In this document: one piece after another, positions 50,279 through 64,000 of the stretch | Layout of the letters: each line of letters begins with the position of its first letter | Numbering within the stretch: position 1 is the stretch's first letter | Assembly: GCA_030159075.1 (NCBI GenBank) | Contig: BROG01000469.1 | Location: 378,501 to 442,500 of the forward strand | DNA length: 64,000 nucleotides | Source of the DNA: Atrina japonica | Taxonomy: Eukaryota > Mollusca > Bivalvia > Pterioida > Pinnidae | Reading direction: 5' to 3' | Translations under genes and position numbers: made by a program | Notes under the pieces: model-generated | What the model was told of the DNA's origin: nothing | What the model saw: only the letters and a program-made list of their open reading frames with translations | Database searches by the model: none

Positions 50279-50885
50279 GCTACTGTATGATACCTCTATA
50301 ATGTAGTAGCGACTTGTGGCTGTGAGAATGTGTTATTATCAGATCAGATATATATATACCAGAAGCTATGTATGTGTTGCAGCAGTGGACTGGAAATATG
50401 TAGGAATACAAGTGCAATATTATTTTCATTAAATTGTTGTCTGTGATTTGATTGTTCAGATTATATAGAGTTTAAATATATATTTAACTAATTGTTCGTT
50501 TTCGCATTTGATCACGGTGGAAGTGAACCGAGCCTTAATTTTTATCACTTCCTGAAAGTAGAAATGATTCTGTTTAGCTGTTTGTGTAAATATATTGTTT
50601 GCAAACTTTCAGGGAAATCAGTATGCTGAATTATAACTGCTTTTTGTAGATAATTTCCCAATTACCCATAAATTTCGGGTTGTTCTATATATGATCAGTG
50701 TTTAGGTTATTACCTATTTGTTTAATTTATTTATTGGTATATGTATTTTATTTTGTAAGAAATCATTTTTGACCGAGAGATGCAAAAGGGATTTATATTC
50801 TGTACACGGCATTTTCTATTGCTATGTTACTGCACTTTAAATCTTGTGAAATGAAATAAAATCATTCAACAAGTTCTGTGTGGTT
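50279..50885 (+). other. 3' UTR of the Zasp-like gene with polyA signal
   Basis: AT-rich untranslated sequence after the stop. A canonical AATAAA at 50855-50860 followed by a GT-rich stretch (TTCTGTGTGGTTTTATTTTT) marks the likely cleavage region. A long AT dinucleotide run begins just after. Confidence 0.7.
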
Positions 50886-50899
50886 TTATTTTTTCTCGG

Positions 50900-50901
<2 letters not shown>

Positions 50902-50966
<65 letters not shown>

Positions 50967-50995
50967 TATATATATATATGTATATATATATATAT
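50902..50995. repeat. AT microsatellite just past the Zasp 3' end
   Basis: AT run with single G interruptions. Confidence 0.95.
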
Positions 50996-51107
50996 GATAT
51001 AAATAGAAATTATTATCTGCAGTGCCCTAAGGTTCAGTTGTAAAGCAGAATTGTATTGGAGGATCATTAATAAGTATATAGTATGTAAAAATGATAAAAA
51101 AGTATCA

Positions 51108-51235
51108 ATCTTCAGGATGTGCAGGGGACAAATATACAAATCCAGTTAACATTGGACGAACAGAGACGTCTCGAAATCCAGAGGGGGGGGGGGGGCGGTC
51201 AGGTGCCAAGACGGTGTAAACATACCATATTGAGT
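51108..51235 (+). mobile_element. Dispersed repeat copy, diverged
   Basis: Matches the 53.9 and 59.6 kb copies: GGA-AAATATACAAATCC, ATTGGACGAACAGAGACGTC, TC-GGTGCCA-G. Carries a 12-G run. Confidence 0.6.
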
Positions 51236-51239
51236 CCAC

Positions 51240-52636
51240 AGTCTAATTCAAATGAATATCTGAAGAATTGCCGTAAATTGGGATATTTTGGCGTCGCTAA
51301 AATTTAGCCAATTTGGTCATAAAATGAAGGGTTATTTTTTGGCCAGTTAAATTTTGGCCATTTATGTTTATGTCATGTTTAAATTTGGCCTACTATCAGA
51401 TCTCAGTCTTATAGTGTCAAACATTCCAGGTGTTTGAAATATCAAAATATAAAAAAAATTTCGCTAGCATAATTGGAATTGATGCATCACATGGTATTTG
51501 ATAAAGACTAACTTTCACACAGTGAATTGTTTTTAAAAAGGTTGTTTTGTAATCTATAAATAAAATAAATATAAAAAATATAGAAAAATACTTTTAAAAA
51601 GTATCGTTAGAAACATTATGTACGTATTTGGATGATTTAATTTTTACCATTTTAATAGGGTCACAATTGATACAGACGACTTAACATCCGCTATCGAACA
51701 GGTACCTCGTCATCTTTCATCATGCACTCAGATAGTGGATGAGTAGTTTACACTGAGGGTGAAATTATTTGGTTGGAATTTGGCACGGTATAGTTGGCAC
51801 TGTATTATATGCAAATGGATATATTTTTAACCGAGATCTAAAACTGACAAATTTGTGTAAAACAAGAAAGGGAAGTTTATAACCAAGCGATATGTCAGAT
51901 GCAGATGAATAATGGAAGAAATGAAATGCTGGCATATACTGCTAATATGTGACAATTGATGTCGCACAAATATATACATTTTTGAGTACTTTTCACTTCT
52001 GGCGTTTTGAATCGAGTGACACAATCTCAATTCCATGAAAGATGTAAAAAGCGTATGGATGCTGTTACAGTTGATATAAAGACGTGTGAACAAATATACG
52101 ATCTATTCTTATTTTGGGATTAACATATAAACATAGTTTTTATAGCTTTTCTTTTGTTATTTTTATTTGTTTGTAACACATCAGCTGTGATGTTTAGATA
52201 AAACAAAATTCATTGAATATGAATGTTTTCACGGAATTGTTGCCGCATGTAGAAAATTCCGAATGAAATGCATTGAATCAAATACTTTGAAACATATTTC
52301 TCCTTTACAACCGATTTTTCTAAAACATGCTAGAAAACAAATAGGAAATTTGGCAGGTCATACTCTGTTTAAGTGTTCACTGATATTTTCATAAAACTCT
52401 GCGCTTGTCTTAAGTCGACAAAAACCTGACACGTACTCGATTTGAGTACAATTCATGAAAAAATGAACAATGACAGTCATTTATGAAAGTAACCTATTGC
52501 AGCGCAACTGGTGATCAAACCTTGACCCCATGCAACTCAATTTAAAAAGAATCTAACAGATATTTTTCATAAATTTTTATTTATTTATTTATTTTCTGGT
52601 TATATAGATTCGTTATATTTTATGTAAATTAATCGA
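51240..52636. other. Intergenic stretch
   Basis: AT-rich. TTTGGCCA-type short repeats at 51310-51390; otherwise nothing recognised. Confidence 0.45.
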
Positions 52637-52905
52637 AGTCTCTGTGGACGAATGATTAGAGCATCATGCTTAAAACTATGGAGTCCCTCACATCTAGTCA
52701 ACGCCGGAACCTCAGCTGAGCCTGTGGGAATATTTGCCAGTTTACTTACAGAAATACGGTTAAATTTTCTACGATACAGTTAAATCGGGTTTTCTCCCTC
52801 ACAATTTAGAATATCTGCTTGCCAACATTTAACTGAAATGATCTTGAGTGTGGCGAAAACCCCCATCTTAATCTACAAACATTTGTACAGTAAAGTAATT
52901 CAGAC
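52637..52905 (+). mobile_element. tRNA-derived SINE
   Basis: The 5' part reads like a tRNA: GTGGACGAATGATTAGAGCA (A-box-like), then an anticodon-arm-like CTTAAAACTATGGAGTCCC. The SINE body follows with CAGAAATACGGTTAAATTTT, CGGGTTTTCTCCCTCACAA and GGCGAAAACCCCCATCTTA. The B-box is degraded. I recognise the body as a molluscan SINE. Confidence 0.65.
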
Positions 52906-53029
52906 TATCAGACCCTACACTGGTAGATAACATTTCAGTGCCTCAGGCATACGACGTAAAACGAAGAGGACAATATACGTAAGACCAATTTAAAACACAC
53001 TCAACAAGTTTTCGGTAATATTGTTGCGG

Positions 53030-53130
53030 TTACAATGTCCCCGGAATAAGACCACCAATCTATCGAAAGTAAACTGGCAAACCTTCGCACAAAAATTCAG
53101 CTGGGATTCCAGTGAGACTAGAACCTGCAC
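53030..53130 (-). mobile_element. Second copy of the 22.2-kb SINE family (fragment)
   Basis: AAGACCACCAATCTATCGAA and AAACTGGCAAACC match the end of the 22236-22367 element. The extra part, CAGCTGGGATTCCAGTGAGA, carries a degraded tRNA B-box in reverse (family form GGGATTCGAACCC). Confidence 0.55.
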
Positions 53131-53869
53131 TTACAACGTAAGACAAAACATGATAAAATAGAGTATAAGACCTAATATAAACAGTGCAGGTAAAATAAAA
53201 ATGATCTTGTGTAATTTGATTATGATTCATTTTATACACCTTGCTCGTGAAAGGTAATTCAAATATAGATACGATAATATATTTAATCATGCGTTACAAG
53301 ATCTTGAATTTATCAAAAACCTTAGAAAAAGATCTAATTTATTACCCACTATTATGTTGCACTTTATTGAAAAGATGTCAAGTAAAATATCATCACAATA
53401 GTCACAAAATACTACTAAATATATTTTTATCGGATTTTGGGATATTCCTTATTCAATGGTTTGTTTTATGTTTTAAACTTTTTGTTTCTTGTTTCGGATC
53501 GAAATCTCTCATAGTTTGTTTTATTTTTATTTTTTATCCAGAGAATGTTTTCTTACACTCAAATTGAGTCAATACAAGGGTAAAATTTATGATGTTTCTT
53601 TTCAATTATACTATGTTATCTGATTTGGTTGCTTAACCCTTTCATCCCCGAATATCTGAGTGGTATTCTCTTTTCTATTGTTTAAGATCAGTCTATTATG
53701 GTCTGTAGGGTTGAAAGGGTTAAAGAAGAAACCTTATCAGATTGACCAACAATCTGGCCGTCAAAGGGATATAACTTTCACAAAATAAATACTTCTAACT
53801 TAAAACCCATCTATATTGAAGTTCAAGTTACATGTAATTTATAAAAAATTCAGATACCAAAATATTAAT

Positions 53870-53995
53870 TTTCAGAATATCTAGGATACGTATATAAATC
53901 TGGTGAATATTGGACAAACACAGACCTCTGGAAAGCTAGAGGTGGGGTCGGGTACCATAGGGGAGTAAGTATCTCCTATTGACCGGTCACAAACA
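53870..53995 (+). mobile_element. Dispersed repeat copy
   Basis: GGACAAACACAGACCTCTGG, AAAGCTAGAGGTGGGGTC, GGTACCATAGGGGAGTAAGT and TTGACCGGTCAC align with 59.65 kb in the same orientation. Confidence 0.72.
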
Positions 53996-54724
53996 TACAG
54001 TCAAATGCGTTCATGTTACTTTCACCCGGTTCTTATTACAATGGACATTCACGTTACTTTCATTTCCTTTATATGCGACATGAAAATTCCAGCGTTTTCC
54101 ATATGGGATTCTCTGTGATTTTCAAATGAAAGTAAATATGATATGACCAGAATGGTAATGAGAATTTAACGTATACGCCAAATTACAAGTCATCGACAAT
54201 CTTCAAAAGCAGCTTCCACGAGAACATAACGAAAATGGAGTGTATTTCTGTGGATATTATACCTTAAGGTGAATGTTTCAACACCTAAATCAAAGATGAA
54301 ATTATCTCGTGTATATGGATTATTTACTTGGTGAAGAATCGTGAAATATATTGTGTAAACTATATATTTATTTAAATAATACCACAGCTAAAATTTTGTA
54401 AAAAGGAGCTATCTTACATTTTCTGAGAGGGGGACTTCATATTGCATAACAAGATCCCTGTATCAACCATAAAACTTCCTTAATGACGATTTTGTCAAGT
54501 GTTCAACAACGTATCCTGTGCCATTTGTTTATCGGCGAGTCGTTTGGCTATCAGAATAAAACATTCATAAGAAGTTTATGCCCTGGAATAACATAAGTTG
54601 TTAAACCGTATCAAAATTTAATTTTAATGATGTCAATCATCTACCAAAGACCGTTTGTGTCAGACATATTTCGTTAATATTTGACATGCAAAATTTCTTT
54701 TACAATTTGAAAGCAAGTTTGAAT

Positions 54725-54870
54725 AATTTCACTGCTCACCAATGCGACCCAGGTTCAATCCTCGGGGATTGAACAGGGGATTATATCGGTCGGAATTGTG
54801 GTCGCTAGCACGGACATATTGTTTTTCTCCCGAGTACCCTGGTTTCTCTAGACAATAAGCATCCCTCAGC
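54725..54870 (+). mobile_element. tRNA-like SINE fragment
   Basis: CACTGCTCACCAATGCGACC then CAGGTTCAATCCTCGGGG: the B-box-like GGTTCAATCC ends a degraded tRNA-like 5' region. An unrelated tail with CCCGAGTACCCTGGTTTCTC follows. Too diverged to be a tRNA gene. Confidence 0.5.
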
Positions 54871-55360
54871 CCACTATGAAAAACAACGAGGAAATGCATA
54901 TACATGTATATAATCCATAAACTAAAAATGAAGAATTTCAAATACGAAAAACATGATATATACGAAATTTGGCTATACGTTAGATTTATTGTTTCGCCTT
55001 TCTGATGCCGCTTTCATTTTAGACAATGTATTGAAAATTGGAGCGTCTTGAACATTATAACTTTGGTATTATGTTTATAATAATTATAACCACTAGGTCG
55101 TCGCCACTGCTGGTGGACCGTTTGAGTGACCGAGGGTATATATAAACCTAGTACCTGGTATTACGGTACCAGCTGATAATCTTATACTTAAGTAATATTT
55201 GGCACTGATAGCACCATTTAAATTTCTAAATTCTTCTACAACTTAGATAGTCATCTTTTTACAGTGGTTACTCTTGGACGGATTTTGGCTATATTTTTTA
55301 ATTTATTGTTTGGCCTTATCTGATACCTCTTTCTTTTTAGAAAATTTATTTGAAATTGGA

Positions 55361-55408
55361 GCTCAACTGATGAAGTCTAATTAACTGACAGAAACGATCG
55401 TCTTGAGC
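55361..55408 (+). ncRNA. Hammerhead-ribozyme-like motif, copy 1
   Basis: Order of elements: GCTCAA, core CTGATGA (55367-55373), stem-II region with GTC/GAC, core GAAA (55391-55394), minimal stem III CGATCG, TC cleavage site (55401-55402), TTGAGC. GCTCAA and TTGAGC pair perfectly as stem I. This is the type I, minimal-stem-III layout described for Penelope-like elements. The stem II base carries an A/A mismatch. Confidence 0.65.
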
Positions 55409-55656
55409 ATTATAACTTTGGTATTATGTTTATAATATTGATAACCACTAGGTCGTTGCCACTGCTGGTGGACCGTTTGAGTCCCCGAGGGTATACATAA
55501 ACCTTGTACCTGGTATTTCGGTACCAACTGAAAATCTTATACTAAAGTAATATTGGGCACTGATAGCACCATTTAAAGTTCTAAATTCTTCTAAAACTAA
55601 GATAGTCATCTTTTTACAGTTACCACTTCTTTTTAGAAAATTTATTTGAAACTGGA

Positions 55657-55700
55657 GCTCAACTGATGAAGTCTAATTGACAGAAACGATCGTCTTGAGC
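55657..55700 (+). ncRNA. Hammerhead-ribozyme-like motif, copy 2
   Basis: Same architecture as copy 1: GCTCAA (55657-55662), CTGATGA, a 13-nt stem II region with GTC/GAC, GAAA (55683-55686), CGATCG, TC, TTGAGC (55695-55700). Shorter stem II loop than copy 1. Confidence 0.65.
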
Positions 55701-55754
55701 GTTATAATTTTGGTATTATGTTTATAATATGTGAAATGTTGTGAAATGAAAACG

Positions 55755-56255
55755 TCATAGCAGGAGAAGATGGAATATTACTACTTAGAAACGGGAAGTT
55801 CTTGATATGGAAATTGAAATCGTCGAGTTTGTCATAAAGGGATGTGTGAAGTTGACCCTCCTTTCCAATCGAAAGATGTAAATCTAGTTAAGAAGCAGAT
55901 GTGATGCTCTCTGTCGTCTCATTGATCTCTAGCTCAACATGATACATATGGCCGAGGTAATTCTAAAATTCTGAATTATTTATGGACAGAACATCGTCCA
56001 TATACCTGTAAGTAAAATTGAACCGAGATGCTAACTGTTTGTTTCCTATGGAGAGCAGAGACTTTATAATTTCCGCTTCATATGAATACAAAAAGATGCC
56101 AGCCAAGAGAGGTGCACAATTGATACCCATTGGAATGCCGGCAAATTCCCGAAAAAACCACGAAGATGTTGTCTACTAGAAACCCCAGCATCTTGATAAT
56201 ATTGTCTTCAGTGTACTTGTTATTGGAATCAGTGTTCCTTCACAAAATAAGGTTC
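55755..56255 (-). pseudogene. Decayed Penelope-like reverse transcriptase fragment
   Basis: Minus-strand reading (right to left): KYTEDNIIKMLGFLVDNIFV, then AGIPMGINCAPLLAGIFLYS, YEAEIIKSLLSIGNKQ, FTYRYMDDVLSINNSEF (catalytic YMDD at about 55993-56004), HTSLYDKLDDFNFHIKNFPF and LSSNIPSSPA. These blocks match Penelope-like (PLE) reverse transcriptases of aquatic invertebrates. In-frame stops (after NNSEF and after SAS), a frame change and missing ends show a dead fragment. No GIY-YIG endonuclease part was recognised. Confidence 0.85.
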
Positions 56256-56259
56256 TTCA

Positions 56260-58645
56260 TGACCTAACACTAAATATTTATTTAAATTTTTGTATACACA
56301 GAGTTTGTATAATAGATGTTTATCTGTTTTTGGTGTTTTTTATGAGGAATTGTTGTGTAAAGGGTCGAAAAATCAAAAGACTTGCTGTAATATGTTTGAA
56401 GTTTGGAGATTTTAAGTCAAATAAACATACCAAAGGTAAAAGCTGTTCGTGTTTCTTTATATAAATTAGTTAATAAAAAATGTAATATTTTGTGAGTTTA
56501 ATGTGTCAGAAAAAATATATAAATTGAAAAGATTAAATACTAACAAAGTGAATGACTTACTTTAACAAGGACAGCAAAATAGGATTTTAAACATGGTATT
56601 TGTGTTACCAACAGCACAAAGATCCAAGTACATATATACGTACATTTGTACATAGATATAAGGTATATCATAACAAAATAAACAAAACATTCTATTATAG
56701 GTACTTTTTCATCGATTTTATAATGTATATTTATAATTATCCTTGCATAGAATGTGTCTCTCTGTATTTTTACAGTGATAACTGGGTGTCACGAAAGCAC
56801 ATGCTATTTAAAGACAGAAAGGGACGCATGTGCTTGTATTTATTTTATATTCGTGTGAGATATTATTATATGAGATGAACAATGATTCGTTTCCCGACAT
56901 TACTTCTGTTCAACATAGATTTAAACATGCATGGTCAAGGTCCTCAGAGTGTTTGAGTTGTCATTTGCATATTACGATTACGTCAGTGAATTACTGCACT
57001 GCAATACAGTATTAACTGAAAAACTAAGTTTTTGGGTTTGAATCACGATCGTTGTAGGCAATTCCGTGTTCAGTGATATTTCAAATTGTTTTAGAATGGT
57101 TCAGCGTTTATTAGGCAATTTCGTTGACAGGTCGTTATTGCTTTAGCACTACATTTGGATATGGTATTTGTTCAGCTTGAACATTTAAATATATCTTATT
57201 CATTTGAGGTCCGTAATTTAATTTGCACACCAAATAACAACGGAAGGGGTAATGTGACGTCATGAAATACGGGTTAGTTCAATTTATCCTACTTAGCTGT
57301 GCTTTACCAAATCAAGTTGTCAAAAGTGTAACAAATTTAAATTCAACCACTGCCTTGGAGACATTCATCGACCTTAGGGAATTTTAAACTTTTTGAAGGC
57401 AAAATATTTCTATGAACAATTGAACCGTTAAGATTAGTTATATTCAATTTAACCAATATCCACATTTTACTTTTGAAACCATTATAAAACTGTATTCGTT
57501 TAGTATTACTTACAATGTAATATCTTACAGATAACACAAACTGAAAATAGATCAGTAAAGTATTTTAATATGCGAGACAAAACGTAAAAATATAAATTAG
57601 AAAACATAACAAATCACAGATTTCAACAACAAGGATGCGCTACTGATAGAGGCAATAACAGTAAAATATCGGTGAAACAATTTAGTGAAGCATTACTTGT
57701 GTTTTTCAAAAAAAGAATATCCCTTGTTTACTACTTAGGTTGATATACAATAACAAAAATGAGATAGGCATAAAGTTTCCTAAAGTCCCATATATTTTAT
57801 CAAAATTGCTTCAGAAAACCGGGTTTGGCACTTTTTCATTAGCAAATGAAAAACTTAGCCTTACTATTTATAATATGAATACAACACTGGACTTTACCTT
57901 ATTTTCACAAAATATATAGGAATATAAGATTGTTTATGCCTGTGCATAGTTCTTATTTGTTATTGTGCTCCAAGTACAAGTAGTAAAATCGGGGGAAAAA
58001 TCAATATAATTTGTTGGGGTAAATATAGCTAATGCTCCTTTAATATATAAAAGCTATACAGCTTACAAACAAGAATTAGTGAAGATATAAGTATGTATCG
58101 TCCATATTTGATGTTTGATAATTCCAGGAAGACATTGTTAAATTCGATATATTATGGATCTTTTCATATTCTATTCGATACAAAAATCTGTTCATCTGAT
58201 AAACTTGGCAACAAAAAATCAACAAAAACCACCAGAATTTAAAAGAAGTAAGTAAACAGACTCTATTTGTACGATGTATAATATCTTAAAGTAGATCTTA
58301 TGTTTGTCCCGAACAAAACTATCAATATTCCTATGATATCATCAAAAACATCAATAATTTGTAGAAATAGAAGAAATATTTTCGAGACGATATTGAAAAG
58401 GAAAATATAAACTTTTCAGTGACGGGTTAACAAAGAATGCTATATTTACATCATATCAGTCGAGGACAGTTTGTGAAACCAAAACGTATATCTACTTTCT
58501 TTAAAAATGAACATTATAACATACTAAAACTACGTGCTAAAATTACTGTTAACATGCTCTGATCAACCGACAGTTGATAATGACATGACATTGTCAGCAT
58601 TTTTCCTGTTTTCGTTTATAGCTTGAGGATTTAAAGACAATATCT
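56260..58645. other. Gene-free stretch, possible 3' UTR of the right-hand minus gene at its end
   Basis: AT-rich. No exon or strong repeat. The part next to 58649 probably holds that gene's 3' UTR; a variant ATTAAA (minus strand, 58039-58044) is one possible polyA signal. Confidence 0.4.
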
Positions 58646-58648
58646 TTT

Positions 58649-63474
<4,826 letters not shown>

Positions 63475-63520
63475 CTAAGAATATACATAGGGGGAATTTC
63501 ATTTCATTCTAAAAAATTAA

Positions 63521-63573
63521 AGACAGACAGACAGACTGACACACACACACACACACACACACACAACACACAC
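63521..63573. repeat. GACA/CA microsatellite
   Basis: GACA units followed by a CA run. Confidence 0.93.
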
Positions 63574-64000
63574 AAGTGATATAACTACCGAAGTTGTCAT
63601 TTTCTATATATAGGTTTTTCTTATTTCTATACATATACTAGGTATATAGCATTTTATGCGTGTGTATATCTCTTTTTCATTATTTTTAATTATTTATTTT
63701 ATTTATTAATCTAAGTAGTAAAAAGGAAATCATTTAAAAAAAAACACACAGCTTATGTCCCTTTAAGAAAATATTTCTCACTAAAACTAACAACCTGTGG
63801 TAAATTTGTTCACGAAATAGTTCATTGCAGCACACAAATTCTGACATTAGCTGTGTTTACCAAAAAATATTATTTCAATTTTTTCTACTTTTACAACTTG
63901 ATGAACAAATAACAGCTATACACAGGCATAAAATCTTATATTCCTATATATTTTGTGAAAATCTCTTTTTTGTTACTGTATATCAATCTAGTTTGTAAAA
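63574..64000. other. Right end of window
   Basis: AT-rich sequence, presumably intron of the right-hand minus gene. No exon recognised. Confidence 0.4.

Larger units (their letters stand above)
54985..55735 (+). mobile_element. Tandem Penelope-like terminal repeats (about 2.5 copies)
   Basis: A unit of about 355 bp contains TTTGGCTATA, GAGCTCAACTGATGAAGTCT, CATTATAACTTTGGTATTAT, AACCACTAGGTCGT, CACTGCTGGTGGACCGTTTG, CGAGGGTATA and CACTGATAGCACCATTTAAA. Copies anchor at about 55053, 55408 and 55699; the last is truncated by a deletion of its middle. The segment resembles bivalve sequence found next to Penelope-like elements, whose terminal repeats carry hammerhead ribozymes. The first copy lacks the ribozyme segment. 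Confidence 0.75.

Noticed and set aside
54750..54800. Functional tRNA gene
   Set aside because: The B-box-like GGTTCAATCC is present, but no cloverleaf can be built with a proper A-box and acceptor stem; treated as a SINE fragment.

Overview
This is an animal nuclear window from a repeat-rich, AT-rich, intron-rich genome. A mollusc, most likely a bivalve, is my inference. It rests on dispersed repeats I recognise as common in bivalve DNA: a short interspersed element (SINE) with the core 'ACGCCATACTCAACAAT', tRNA-derived SINEs, and Penelope-like element (PLE) sequence with hammerhead-type terminal repeats. The species cannot be named. There are no operons, phage or bacterial features.

The clearest gene is on the + strand at 28.9-50.9 kb, a Zasp/LDB3-type (PDZ-LIM family) sarcomeric scaffold protein. 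I could chain its exons with matching splice phases: 28885-28983, 40920-41068, 41982-42072, 42330-42593, 42870-43131, 44481-44564, 46108-46636, 47931-47974, an optional 12-nt microexon at 49940-49951, and 50085-50278, followed by AATAAA at 50855. This gives a PDZ domain split over two exons, Pro/Gln-rich linkers, a ZM-type motif (YNSPMGLYS) and a conserved C-terminal segment, 575 codons in all. No LIM domain is visible. An alternative terminal exon (48227-49209) replaces the tail with about 327 very acidic residues. A TATA/CRE promoter at 38.86 kb and a first exon at 39796-39918 appear to drive a second isoform lacking the first half of the PDZ domain.

Two partial minus-strand genes of unknown function flank it. 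At the left, exons 23058-23196, 7861-8058 and 6634-6796 have compatible phases. At the right, 63284-63474, 62270-62447 and 58649-58749 form the 3' end of a gene that continues beyond the window.

The rest is introns and intergenic DNA full of repeats. These include large minisatellites (12.8-14.26, 19.86-21.1, 25.7-27.2 and 35.5-36.2 kb), a 368-bp almost pure G tract (17.9-18.26 kb), microsatellites, several terminal-inverted-repeat (MITE-like) elements, tRNA-derived SINEs, and a decayed PLE reverse transcriptase (about 55.75-56.25 kb, minus strand). Beside the reverse transcriptase lie tandem terminal repeats with two hammerhead-ribozyme-like motifs on the opposite strand. No rRNA, intact tRNA or CRISPR array was seen.
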